From the NCBI RefSeq assembly GCF_016612545.1, contig NZ_JAENRY010000125.1, positions 1 through 56,119 on the forward strand: DNA of 56,119 bases, read 5' to 3'. This stretch comes from Streptomyces sp. MBT65 (lineage in GTDB: Bacteria; Actinomycetota; Actinomycetes; Streptomycetales; Streptomycetaceae). The stretch's first letter is position 1; each line of letters starts with the position of its first letter. A program made the translations under genes and the position numbers. The notes under the pieces are model-generated. The model did not search any database, was not told where the DNA came from, and saw nothing but the letters and a program-made list of their open reading frames with translations. Below, in pieces: positions 42,751 through 50,866 of the stretch.

Positions 42751-43443
42751 TCAGTACGCCGTCGAGTTGTCGAACTTGAAGTGGTACAGCCGCCGGGCCG
42801 AGCCGTAGCGGCGGAAGTCGGCGGGGTCCTCGTCGAAGTCCGCCGCCTTCAGCAACTCGGCGAGTTCTACGAGGTGTTCGTCCCGCAGCTCCTTCTCCAC
42901 GCAGTCCGCGCCGAGGGACTTGACCGTCCCCTTGACGTAGAGGCGGGCCTCGTAGAGGGAGTCGCCGAGGGCGTCACCCGCGTCGCCGCAGACGACCAGC
43001 CGTCCCGCCTGTCCCATGAACGCGCTCATGTGGCCGACGTTCCCGCCGACGACGAGGTCCACGCCCTTCATCGAGATCCCGCACCGGGCGGCCGCGTTGC
43101 CCTCGATCACCAGCAGGCCGCCGTGTGCGGTGGCCCCGGCGGACTGGGAGGCGTCGCCGCGCACCCGGACCGTGCCGGACATCATGTTCTCGGCGACCCC
43201 GACTCCGACGTTGCCGTGCACGGTGACCGTGGCGTGCTGGTTCATTCCGGCGCAGTAGTAGCCGACGTGGCCCTCGATGTCGACGGTCACCTCGTCCTTG
43301 AGACCGCAGGCGACGCTGTGCGCGCCCCTGGGGTTCAACACCCGCCAGGACGGCGCCGGTTGCGGGGCGTGCAGCGCCTGGTTGAGATCGCGCACGGTGG
43401 AGGCCGCGAGGTCCACCACCGTGGCCTCGGTCAGCGTCGCCAT
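42751..43443 (-). CDS. mgsB: GXGXG-domain subunit (MgsB/GlxC type)
   Basis: 230 residues forming the right-handed beta-helix found at the C-terminus of glutamate synthase large subunit. The recurring Gly turns are visible in 'GHVGYYCAGMNQHATVTVHGNVGVGVAENMMSGTVRVRGDASQSAGATAHGGLLVIEGNAAARCGISMKGVDLVVGGNVGHMSAFMGQAGRLVVCGDAGDALGDSLY'. It is a structural partner for MgsA and MgsC. The ATG at 43441-43443 overlaps the end of the amidotransferase gene by 13 bases; the longer frame upstream lies wholly inside that gene. Confidence 0.9.
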   Translation of the reverse strand: MATLTEATVVDLAASTVRDLNQALHAPQPAPSWRVLNPRGAHSVACGLKDEVTVDIEGHVGYYCAGMNQHATVTVHGNVGVGVAENMMSGTVRVRGDASQSAGATAHGGLLVIEGNAAARCGISMKGVDLVVGGNVGHMSAFMGQAGRLVVCGDAGDALGDSLYEARLYVKGTVKSLGADCVEKELRDEHLVELAELLKAADFDEDPADFRRYGSARRLYHFKFDNSTAY

Positions 43444-44306
43444 ACGTACACCTCTTCCGGCTCGGGTTCGAAGATACGGGCGTGCTCGATGCCCGGCAGG
43501 ACGTCCAGGGCGCGGTACTCGGAGGCCATCGCCACCCAGGCGTCGGTCTCGGCGACCAGGGCGGGCTTGCAGGCGATGGCGTCGCGGACGACCGCGAAGG
43601 TGTCGGCCGTGGAGACCAGCAGCGTGTAGAAGCCGTCGAAGCGCTCGCACAGCAGCCGCAGCGCCTTCTCCAGGTCGGCGCCCTGGGCGAGTTGGTGGGC
43701 GACGAAGCGGGCGCCGACCTCGGAGTCGTTCTCACTGTCGAACTGCACTCCCTGGGCGCGGAGTTCGCGCCGGATGGTCGCGTGGTTGGCGAACGACCCG
43801 TTGTGGACCAGACATTGACCGGGGCCGACGGAGAAGGGGTGCGCGCCTTCGGGGGTGACGGCCGACTCCGTCGCCATCCGGGTGTGGCCGACGCCCTGGT
43901 GGCCGGTCACGCCCGCGAGCCCGAACGAGTCGGCCAACTCGACCGGATGTCCGGTGCCCTTGAGGACGGCGAACCGCTCCCCCGAGCCGATGACGGTGGC
44001 CTGCGGCAGCGCGGTCGCCACAGTGGCGAGCAACTCGGCGACGGAGGTGTCCGCGTGGACCACGGTCGTCGCGTCGGCCGCGACAACCACCGCGCTCGGC
44101 AAGGCGGTTGACGCCTCCTGCGGGGTGACTCCCAGCAAGGAGACGACGGCACGCCCGGGTGGTGACAGACGCGGGTCGCCGTAGACCGCGACGCCCGCCG
44201 AGTCCGGGCCGCGTTCCACGGCCTGGCCCAGCATGGCGGTGAGCAGTTCGCCGAGCCGGGGTTCGAAGGCGGGCTCCCGCAGATGGAGCCCGACGATTCC
44301 GCACAT
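43431..44306 (-). CDS. mgsA: Class II glutamine-amidotransferase-like subunit (MgsA/GlxB type)
   Basis: 291 residues. The N-terminus MCGIVGLHL exposes the Ntn nucleophile Cys2. 'ERGPDSAGVAVYGD', 'GVGHTRMATESAVTPEGAHPF', 'LVHNGSFANHATIRREL' and 'FDSENDSEVGARFVAHQL' are the class II amidotransferase signatures. In glutamate synthase this part releases ammonia from glutamine; in the N-methylglutamate system it may release the amine from gamma-glutamylmethylamide. It lies 32 bases downstream of the glutamine-synthetase-like gene. Confidence 0.92.
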   Translation of the reverse strand: MCGIVGLHLREPAFEPRLGELLTAMLGQAVERGPDSAGVAVYGDPRLSPPGRAVVSLLGVTPQEASTALPSAVVVAADATTVVHADTSVAELLATVATALPQATVIGSGERFAVLKGTGHPVELADSFGLAGVTGHQGVGHTRMATESAVTPEGAHPFSVGPGQCLVHNGSFANHATIRRELRAQGVQFDSENDSEVGARFVAHQLAQGADLEKALRLLCERFDGFYTLLVSTADTFAVVRDAIACKPALVAETDAWVAMASEYRALDVLPGIEHARIFEPEPEEVYVWRR

Positions 44307-44338
44307 GCGGCTCTCCTCTCGTGAGGGGCGGGGACGGG

Positions 44339-45715
44339 TCAGAAGGCGGTGAGGTAGCGGTCCAACTCCCAGGCGCCGACCGTGCCGTGCCAGTCGAAGA
44401 ACTCCTGGCGCTTGACCTCGCCGAAGTACGCGCTGACGCCGGGTCCGGCCGCGTCGAGGGCGCCGCCGATCACCGGGTCGGCGGCCAGTGCCTCCACGGC
44501 GTGCAGCAGGGTCGGGGGCAGTTCGGGGCGGGCCGCGGTGGCCGCCGCGTCGCCCGGTTCGCCTGGGTCGAGGGCGCGCTCGATGCCGTCGAGTCCGGCG
44601 GCCAGGGCCGCGGCCGCCGCGAGGTAGGGGTTGGCGGAGCCGTCGCCGCCGCGCAGTTCGACGCGGTCGCCGTCGGGGACGCGGACGAAGTGGGTGCGGT
44701 CGTTGCCGCCGTAACCCGCCCTGCGGGGTGACCAGGTGGCGCCCGAGCGGGTCGAGACCGCGCCGGTCCGCTTGTACGAGTTGACGGTGGGCGCGATGAC
44801 GGCCTGGAGGGCACGGGCGTGGTCGAGGATGCCGCCGACGAAGGAGTAGGCGAGCGGGGACAGTCCGAGGCCCCGGGGGTCGGAGGCGTCGGGGAAGGCG
44901 GGTTCGCTCCCCCGCCACAGCGACAGGTGCATGTGCATCCCGGAACCGGTGCGGTCGGTGAACGGCTTCGGCATGAACGTGGCCGTCATGCCCCGCTGTT
45001 CGGCCAGCACCGACACCAGGTACCGCATGGTGATGACCCGGTCGGCGGTGGTGAGGGCGTCGGCGTAGGCGAAGTTCTGCTCGAACTGGCCGTTGCCGTC
45101 CTCGTGGTCGTTGGCGTAGTTGCCCCAGCCGAGGGAGTTCATCGCCTTGGAGACGGCGGTGAGGTGGTCGTACATCCGGGTCAACCCCCGGGCGTCGTAA
45201 CAGGGTTGGGCGGCGGTGTCGCGGCTGTCGGCGACGGTGAGTGTGCCGTGTTCGTCGCGGTTCACGAGGAAGTACTCGATCTCGGCGCCGACCGCGAGGG
45301 ACAGTCCGCGTTCGGCGGCGCGGGCCAGTACGGCGCGCAGGATGACGCGGGGCGCGTACGGCCAGGGCTTGCCCTCGACGTGCGGGTCGCAGTGCACGAG
45401 GGCGAGTCCGGGGCGTACGAAGGGCAACGGGGTGTAGGAGGCGGCGTCCGGGAGCGCGATGACGTCGGGGTCGCTGGGCTGCTGGCCGAGCGCGCCGGCG
45501 GCGTAGCCCGCGAATCCGACGCCGTTGGACTGGAGTTCCTCGACCGCCTCGACGGGGACGAGTTTGGCGCAGGGCTTGCCCGCGAGGTCGACGAAGACGG
45601 CCAGGACGAACTCGATGCCGTCCGCGCGGACTTGGGCGGCCAGGTCGGGAGTGGGCTCGCTCGTCGATGCCGGGTCGGTGGTCGTGGGCCGTTCCGCTGC
45701 GGTGTCCATCACCAT
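44339..45715 (-). CDS. Type III glutamine synthetase (GlnT) / gamma-glutamylmethylamide synthetase homologue
   Basis: 458 residues with a glutamine synthetase fold. The N-terminal part has 'VLAVFVDLAGKPCAKLVPV' and 'GYAAGALGQQPSDPDVIALPDAASYTPLPF'. Active-site blocks are 'VGAEIEYFLV', 'HEDGNGQFEQNF', 'FMPKPFTDRTGSGMHMHLSLW', 'PTVNSYKRTGA' and 'GGNDRTHFVRVP'. GlnT and GmaS are close relatives; GmaS joins methylamine to the gamma-carboxyl of glutamate using ATP. The ATG at 45713-45715 (GGGAG before it) is preferred to an ATG 15 bases upstream. It is first in the six-gene operon. Amine versus ammonia use cannot be decided from sequence. Confidence 0.9.
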   Translation of the reverse strand: MVMDTAAERPTTTDPASTSEPTPDLAAQVRADGIEFVLAVFVDLAGKPCAKLVPVEAVEELQSNGVGFAGYAAGALGQQPSDPDVIALPDAASYTPLPFVRPGLALVHCDPHVEGKPWPYAPRVILRAVLARAAERGLSLAVGAEIEYFLVNRDEHGTLTVADSRDTAAQPCYDARGLTRMYDHLTAVSKAMNSLGWGNYANDHEDGNGQFEQNFAYADALTTADRVITMRYLVSVLAEQRGMTATFMPKPFTDRTGSGMHMHLSLWRGSEPAFPDASDPRGLGLSPLAYSFVGGILDHARALQAVIAPTVNSYKRTGAVSTRSGATWSPRRAGYGGNDRTHFVRVPDGDRVELRGGDGSANPYLAAAAALAAGLDGIERALDPGEPGDAAATAARPELPPTLLHAVEALAADPVIGGALDAAGPGVSAYFGEVKRQEFFDWHGTVGAWELDRYLTAF

Positions 45716-45889
45716 GGGGGCTCCCAGCATCCGGGGTTTCCTGGAGTGAATCTCGATTTCTCCCGAGGAAACCGTGCGGGCATTACCGAGCCGTTTCCCG
45801 CGCGGAAGCAGCCTGTTGCCAACTGCCGGGCGGGGACGCCCGGGACGCAGGAGCGATCTCCGGTGATGAATATGGCGTTCTCAATTATC

Positions 45890-45904
45890 GAGAGGTAGCC
45901 TCTC
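45890..45904. promoter_or_regulatory. GAGAGG-TAG-CCTCTC palindrome in the divergent gap
   Basis: A perfect 6+3+6 inverted repeat between the amine operon (left) and the SDR gene (right), flanked by ATC/GAT-containing sequence (TTATC before, TTCGATC after). It could be an operator for the XRE-cupin regulator or part of the SDR leader. A single GAAAC-N6-GTAAT (reverse strand, 45782-45797) is reminiscent of half a GlnR site. The remainder of 45716-45947 shows no gene. Confidence 0.45.
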
Positions 45905-45947
45905 ATTCGATCGCCACAGCTCGTTCCGTCTCGCCGGGGAGGCCGTC

Positions 45948-46706
45948 ATGGCAGGCACGATGCAGGGCAAGGTCGCCGTGATCAGCGGAGGTTCGACCGG
46001 TGTGGGGCGTGCCGTCGGGTCGCTGCTCGCGGAGAACGGAGCGCGGGTGGTGCTGCTCGCCCGCCGTGCCGACCGGCTGGAGACGGCGGCGCGGGAGATG
46101 ACGGGGTCGGTGCTGACGATCCCGACCGATGTCAGCAGCGGGGAGAGCGTCCGTGCGGCGTTCGCTCAGGTCGAGGAGCGGTTCGGGCAGGTCGACATTC
46201 TGGTGAACAGCGCCGGCGTCGCCCGGATCCGCACTATCGAGGAGACGACCGACGAGGACATCCACGCCTGCGTCGGCACCAATCTCCTGGGCCCGATCCA
46301 CACGATCCGCTCGGCGGTGCCGCTGCTGCGGGCGGCTGGAGGTGGTGACATTCTCAACATCTCCTCCGAGATCACCCTGGACCACATGCCGTTGATGGCG
46401 ATGTACGCGGCGAGCAAACACGGGTTGAACGGCTTCACCGCCGCGATGCACAAGGAACTGCGCGGCGACGGGATCCGGGTCGCCCTGGTGATCCTGGGCT
46501 CGATCTCGGACAGCGCCTTCGTCGAGAACTTCCCCGGCGAGGACCGGCAGCGCGCCGCGCCGGTGTGGGAGGCCGACGGCTATCTGACCAGGGTGGGAGC
46601 GATGAAACCGCTGCCTTCCGCGACCGTCGCCCGGGTGATGGTCCAGTTGCTCGGCACACCGCCCGAGGTCGTCCAGGACGTGGTGCACATCCGCCCGGCG
46701 GGCTGA
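45948..46706 (+). CDS. Short-chain dehydrogenase/reductase (SDR)
   Basis: 252 residues, classical SDR. The cofactor loop is 'VISGGSTGVGRAVGSLL' followed by 'LLARRADR' (basic residues favour NADP). 'ILVNSAGVAR', the catalytic Ser in 'DILNISSEIT' and the Tyr-Lys pair in 'MYAASKHGLNGF' are present. The substrate is unknown. It is divergent from the amine operon, and whether it works with it, for example on an aldehyde or alcohol, is not shown by sequence. Confidence 0.9.
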   Translation: MAGTMQGKVAVISGGSTGVGRAVGSLLAENGARVVLLARRADRLETAAREMTGSVLTIPTDVSSGESVRAAFAQVEERFGQVDILVNSAGVARIRTIEETTDEDIHACVGTNLLGPIHTIRSAVPLLRAAGGGDILNISSEITLDHMPLMAMYAASKHGLNGFTAAMHKELRGDGIRVALVILGSISDSAFVENFPGEDRQRAAPVWEADGYLTRVGAMKPLPSATVARVMVQLLGTPPEVVQDVVHIRPAG

Positions 46707-46823
46707 GGAACACCCACGGGAACCCCAGACAGTCCTTACACCGGCCACGCACGGGCCATACACCCGCCTTGGGCACCCCATAAGCCGGCCTTATGAGGTC
46801 ATAGACCGGACCCGCATACCGAC

Positions 46824-46842
46824 TTAGGCTTGCCTTAGCTTA
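46824..46842. promoter_or_regulatory. Iron-box-like element before the ferredoxin reductase gene
   Basis: TTAGGCTTGCCTTAGCTTA resembles the DmdR1/IdeR box (consensus TTAGGTTAGGCTAACCTAA), with about 13 of 19 identities and a repeated TTAGGCTT 16 bases on (46839). A CATAAG-N5-CTTATG repeat lies just upstream at 46779-46795. The A/T content is much above the surroundings. Confidence 0.6.
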
Positions 46843-46887
46843 GGCTTCCCGTCGAGTCGCTTGTCATCGCTCGAAGGGAACCTGATC

Positions 46888-48252
46888 ATGCCGCGCCCCC
46901 TGCGGGTAGCCATCGTCGGAGCCGGCCCCGCCGGGATCTACGCCGCCGACGCCCTGCTCAAGTCCGAGGTGGCCGCCGAACCCGGTGTGTCCATCGACCT
47001 CTTCGAGCGGATGCCCGCGCCCTTCGGCCTGATCCGGTACGGCGTCGCCCCCGACCACCCGCGCATCAAGGGCATCATCACCGCCCTGCACCAGGTCCTG
47101 GACAAGCCGCAGATCCGTCTCTTCGGCAACGTCGACTACCCGACCGACATCAGCCTGGACGACCTGCGCAGCTTCTACGACGCGGTGGTCTTCTCCACCG
47201 GCGCCACGGCCGACCGCGACATGTCCATACCCGGCATCGAGCTCGACGGTTCCTACGGCGCCGCCGACTTCGTCTCCTGGTACGACGGCCACCCCGACGT
47301 CCCGCGCACCTGGCCGCTGGAGGCGGAGAAGGTCGCCGTTCTCGGTGTCGGAAACGTGGCTCTCGACGTGGCCCGCATCCTCGCCAAGACCGGCGACGAG
47401 CTGCTGCCGACCGAGATCCCGGCGAACGTCCACGAGGGCCTGAAGGCCAACAAGGCGCTGGAGGTCCACGTCTTCGGCCGCCGCGGCCCGGCGCAGGCGA
47501 AGTTCTCCCCGATGGAGCTGCGGGAGCTGGACCACTCCCCGAACATCGAGGTCATCGTCGACCCCGAGGACATCGACTACGACGAGGGCTCGATCACCAC
47601 CCGTCGGAGCAACAAGCAGGCCGACATGGTCGCCAAGACCCTGGAGAACTGGGCGATCCGCGATGTCGGCGACCGCCCGCACAAGCTGTTCCTGCACTTC
47701 TTCGAGTCCCCGTCGGAGATCCTCGGCGAGGACGGCAAGGTCGTCGGCCTGCGCACCGAGCGCACCGCGCTCGACGGCACCGGCAACGTCAAGGGCACCG
47801 GCGAGTTCAGGGACTGGGACGTCACCGGGATCTACCGTGCGGTCGGCTACCTCTCCGACAAGCTCCCCAAGCTCCCCTGGGACATCGACTCGGGCACGGT
47901 CCCGGACGAGGGCGGCCGGGTCATCCAGGAGACCGGCGAGCACCTGCAGTCGACGTACGTGACCGGCTGGATCCGGCGCGGCCCGGTCGGCCTGATCGGC
48001 CACACCAAGGGCGATGCCAACGAGACGGTCGCGAACCTGCTCGACGACCACGCCAACGGCCGTCTGCACACGCCCGCTTCGCCCGACCCGGAGGCCGTGG
48101 AGGCGTTCTTCGCCGAGCGGGACGTCCGCTTCACCACCTGGGACGGCTGGTACAAGCTGGACGCCGCCGAGAAGGCGCTGGGCGAGCCGCAGGGCCGCGC
48201 ACGCGTGAAGATCGTCGAGCGTGAGGACATGCTCCGGGAGAGCGGCGCGTAG
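46888..48252 (+). CDS. Ferredoxin/adrenodoxin-type NADP+ reductase
   Basis: 454 residues, like FprA of mycobacteria. It moves electrons between NADPH and ferredoxin through FAD. Motifs are the FAD loop 'VAIVGAGPAGIYAADALL', 'LFERMPAPFGLIRYGVAPDHPRIK' typical of the adrenodoxin-reductase group, the NADP loop 'VLGVGNVALDVARIL', and the C-terminal 'GWIRRGPVGLIGHTKGDANETV'. It could serve cytochromes P450, including the one at 28.4 kb, or iron release. I use the ATG at 46888; the frame extends to a TTG at 46861. The iron-box-like element upstream suggests iron control. Confidence 0.95.
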   Translation: MPRPLRVAIVGAGPAGIYAADALLKSEVAAEPGVSIDLFERMPAPFGLIRYGVAPDHPRIKGIITALHQVLDKPQIRLFGNVDYPTDISLDDLRSFYDAVVFSTGATADRDMSIPGIELDGSYGAADFVSWYDGHPDVPRTWPLEAEKVAVLGVGNVALDVARILAKTGDELLPTEIPANVHEGLKANKALEVHVFGRRGPAQAKFSPMELRELDHSPNIEVIVDPEDIDYDEGSITTRRSNKQADMVAKTLENWAIRDVGDRPHKLFLHFFESPSEILGEDGKVVGLRTERTALDGTGNVKGTGEFRDWDVTGIYRAVGYLSDKLPKLPWDIDSGTVPDEGGRVIQETGEHLQSTYVTGWIRRGPVGLIGHTKGDANETVANLLDDHANGRLHTPASPDPEAVEAFFAERDVRFTTWDGWYKLDAAEKALGEPQGRARVKIVEREDMLRESGA

Positions 48253-48271
48253 GCGTCGGCCGGTTGGCGTC

Positions 48272-48304
48272 GAAGGGCCCGGCGGGCGTACCGCCGGGCC
48301 CTTC
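48272..48304. terminator. Strong bidirectional terminator
   Basis: GAAGGGCCCGGCGG (48272-48285) pairs perfectly with CCGCCGGGCCCTTC (48291-48304) over a GCGTA loop, 14 bp, between the convergent ferredoxin reductase and RibD-type reductase genes. Confidence 0.88.
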
Positions 48305-48309
48305 GTACA

Positions 48310-48867
48310 TCAGCGCACGGCCCTCCCGTACCGGGCGAACACGGTGTACCCCGGCTTCTCCACCTCCAGGCACTCCAGGTGCGCGGGCGGACCGTCCGCG
48401 GCGAAGAGCCGCTCGCCGGTGCCGACGACGGTCGGGAAGGTGATGAGCCGGTACTCGTCGACCAGGTCCTCCGCCATCAGCGTGTGGACGACGCTCAGGC
48501 TGCCCATGACGATCACCTCGCGCTCCTCGCGTTTCACGGTGTCGACGAGATCGCCGTCGAGGACGGTCGAGTTCGCCCACGCCGAGGCATCGGTCAGGGT
48601 GCGGGAGGCGACCAGTTTCGAAGCGGCGTTCATGCGGGCGGAGAACGGGTCGTCGCGGCCCGGCCACAGCCGCGCGAACGCCTCCCACGTGCCACGGCCG
48701 AGCAGCAGCACCCCGTCGCCCAGGGTGTCGGCCAGCCGGAACCTGTCGCCCTCGATCTCCTCGCGGCCGTAGCGGAAGAGCCAGCCGCCGTACGGGGTGC
48801 CGTCGGACCCGTCGGGGTCGGAGACGACCCCGTCCAGGGTGATGAACTGAATGACGGTGACGCTCAT
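48310..48867 (-). CDS. Dihydrofolate-reductase-like (RibD C-terminal) protein
   Basis: 185 residues. It begins 'VTVIQFITLDGVVSDPDG' and has 'LLLGRGTWEAFARLWPGRDDPFSARMNAASKLVASRTL', 'VIVMGSLSVVHTLMAEDLVDEYRLITFPTVVGTGERLF', the standard RibD_C/YwjB pattern (NADPH-binding reductase fold). The substrate is unknown; it is not the housekeeping DHFR. It lies 56 bases downstream of the ECF sigma-factor gene in the same direction, so it may be co-transcribed. Confidence 0.9.
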   Translation of the reverse strand: MSVTVIQFITLDGVVSDPDGSDGTPYGGWLFRYGREEIEGDRFRLADTLGDGVLLLGRGTWEAFARLWPGRDDPFSARMNAASKLVASRTLTDASAWANSTVLDGDLVDTVKREEREVIVMGSLSVVHTLMAEDLVDEYRLITFPTVVGTGERLFAADGPPAHLECLEVEKPGYTVFARYGRAVR

Positions 48868-48923
48868 GATCCATGTCCTTTCGGTCGATGCTCACCGGTA
48901 CGTACCGGCGGCAGCGGCCGAAC

Positions 48924-49862
48924 TCATCGCGGCGGGAGCGGTCGATCCGGAGAAATCCGCGACGGCAGGCCGAAGGACGCCAGGACCTGCGGCTCGGTGA
49001 ACACGACATTGCGGGTGACACGGCCGCCGGTGACCGTGAACACCTGGACGCTGTGCAGCCACCGGCCTCCGTCGGGGTCCGTCGCGTACGCGGCGAGCGC
49101 GGGCTGCGAGTTGGCCGCGATCGGCCTCAACGCCCAGTCCGTGCCCCGCAGTTCGAAGACCCTGCGCATGAACGCGCCGTAGTGCTCGGTGCCCCGGAAC
49201 CAGAGCGGGACCGGCGGCATCTCCAGGACGACCGCGTCGGCCAACAGCCGTACGAGAGCGGGGACATCGGCCGCCTCGAAGGCCCGCAGGTAGCGGTCGA
49301 TCACCTCGCGCGCCTCCCGGTCGTCCGGTTCGGCGACCGTGTGGTCGTCGCCGATGTCCGTGAGGGCGGCGCGGGCCCGCTGAAGCGTGCTGTTGACGGC
49401 CGGGACGGTGGTGTCGAGCTGGTCGGCGACCTCGGCGGCGCTGAACTGGAGCACCTCGCGGAGCACGAGCACGGCCCGCTGTCGCGCCGGAAGCCGTTGC
49501 AGGGCCACGACCAGGGCGAGCCGCATGTCCGTCCGCGCCTCCATGTCGTGGCGCGCGTCGGGGAAAGGCTGGAGCCAGGGGATGTCGGTGGCCGGGGTGA
49601 GCGGGGTCCCGGGGTCCTCGCCCGGCGCGCCGAGGCCGGACGGGAGGGGGCGGCGGGCCCGCCCTTCGAGAGCGGTGAGGCAGACGTTGGTGGCGATGCG
49701 GTACAGCCACGTCCGGACGGACGCACGGCTGGGGTCGTAGCGCTCGCGGGCCTTCCACGCGCGCAGCATCGTCTCCTGCACCAGGTCCTCGGCCTCGTGG
49801 AACGAGCCCAGCATGCGGTAGCAGTACGCCACCAACTCGCCCCGGTACGGCTCGAAGTCCAC
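48924..49862 (-). CDS. SigG-like ECF sigma factor with SnoaL-type C-terminal domain
   Basis: 312 residues. Region 2 is 'YRGELVAYCYRMLGSFHEAEDLVQETMLRAWKARERYDPSRASVRTWLYRIATNVCLTALEG'. The linker contains the characteristic 'IPWLQPFPDA' of the SigG-like (TIGR02960) group. Region 4 is 'VALQRLPARQRAVLVLREVLQFSAAEVADQLDTTVPAVNSTLQRARA'. A SnoaL/NTF2-like domain fills residues 200-300 and replaces a separate anti-sigma factor in regulating activity. The start is a GTG at 49860-49862, giving the family-typical 'MDFEPYRGE'; upstream in-frame codons look non-coding. Confidence 0.9.
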   Translation of the reverse strand: MDFEPYRGELVAYCYRMLGSFHEAEDLVQETMLRAWKARERYDPSRASVRTWLYRIATNVCLTALEGRARRPLPSGLGAPGEDPGTPLTPATDIPWLQPFPDARHDMEARTDMRLALVVALQRLPARQRAVLVLREVLQFSAAEVADQLDTTVPAVNSTLQRARAALTDIGDDHTVAEPDDREAREVIDRYLRAFEAADVPALVRLLADAVVLEMPPVPLWFRGTEHYGAFMRRVFELRGTDWALRPIAANSQPALAAYATDPDGGRWLHSVQVFTVTGGRVTRNVVFTEPQVLASFGLPSRISPDRPLPPR

Positions 49863-49900
49863 CCGTCCATCATGGCGTACGGGGCTGTTAACGTCCTCCG

Positions 49901-50866
49901 GTGTTCTCCCTTCTCGAACCCCCGTTCCTCTCCCGGCTGCGCGACGCGCGCCGGATCCTCGTCGCCGGTGCGGGCGGCGGCTTCGACGTCTACGCCGGGC
50001 TGCCGCTGGCCCTCGCGCTGCGCTCGGCCGGCAAGGAGGTGCACCTCGCCAACCTGTCCTTCGCCGACCTGTACGGCCTGGACCAGGACGTGTGGGTGGA
50101 CCCGGATGTCGCCGCCATCGGCCCCGGCACACGGGCGCGGGGCGACTACTTCCCCGAGCGGTCCCTCGCCCGGTGGCTCGACCTGCACGACATGCCGTCC
50201 ACGGTGTACGCGTTCCCGCTGACCGGTGTGCGGCCACTGCGGGACGCGTACCGCACGCTGATCGGGCATCTCGGCGGGGTCGACGCCGTCGTGCTGGTGG
50301 ACGGCGGCACCGACATCCTGATGCGGGGTGACGAGCACGGGCTGGGTACGCCGGAGGAGGACATGGTCAGCCTCGCGGCGGTGAACGGGCTCGACGAGGT
50401 GCCGGTGCGGCTGGTGGCGTGCCTCGGCTTCGGCATCGACGCGTATCACGGGGTCAACCACGCGCTGGTGCTGGAGAATCTGGCCGCGCTTGAACGCGAG
50501 GGTGCCTATCTCGGCGCGTTCTCCCTGCCGCGCGAGAGCCGCGAGGGGCAGCTGTATCTCGAAGCTGTGGCCCACGCCCAGGAGTCCACGCCGGAGCATC
50601 CGAGCATCGTCAACGGTTCGGTGGCGGCGGCCGTACGCGGGGACTTCGGCGATGTCCGTTTCACCGAACGCACGCGTGGCAGCGAGCTGTTCGTCAACCC
50701 CCTGATGGCGCTGTACTTCTGCGTGGACGCGCCGGGGCTCGCCCGCCGCAACCTCTACCTCGACCGGCTGGAGAAGACCGCGCTCATCCGCCAAGTCAGC
50801 TCGCTCATCGAGGAGTTCCGCGACGAACTGCCCCGGCAGCGGCCACCGCGCGCGTATCCCCACTGA
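49901..50866 (+). CDS. DUF1152 domain protein
   Basis: 321 residues covering a whole DUF1152 domain: 'RRILVAGAGGGFDVYAGLPLALAL' (nucleotide-binding-like Gly loop), 'DAVVLVDGGTDILMRGDEHGLGTPEEDMVSLAAV', 'LVACLGFGIDAYHGVNH' and a C-terminal helical part. The function of the family is unknown. The start is GTG at 49901, divergent from the sigma-factor gene with only 38 bases between the start codons, so their promoters overlap the opposite gene. The 3' end overlaps the convergent membrane-protein gene by 62 bases. Confidence 0.88.
   Translation: MFSLLEPPFLSRLRDARRILVAGAGGGFDVYAGLPLALALRSAGKEVHLANLSFADLYGLDQDVWVDPDVAAIGPGTRARGDYFPERSLARWLDLHDMPSTVYAFPLTGVRPLRDAYRTLIGHLGGVDAVVLVDGGTDILMRGDEHGLGTPEEDMVSLAAVNGLDEVPVRLVACLGFGIDAYHGVNHALVLENLAALEREGAYLGAFSLPRESREGQLYLEAVAHAQESTPEHPSIVNGSVAAAVRGDFGDVRFTERTRGSELFVNPLMALYFCVDAPGLARRNLYLDRLEKTALIRQVSSLIEEFRDELPRQRPPRAYPH

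Noticed and set aside
41497..43629. 710-codon open frame on the + strand across two genes
   Set aside because: Antisense to mgsC and mgsB; composition typical of a shadow and no domain.
45782..45797. GAAAC-N6-GTAAT on the reverse strand as a GlnR box before the amine operon
   Set aside because: Only two of the expected alternating elements are present and one has a mismatch; too weak to call nitrogen control.
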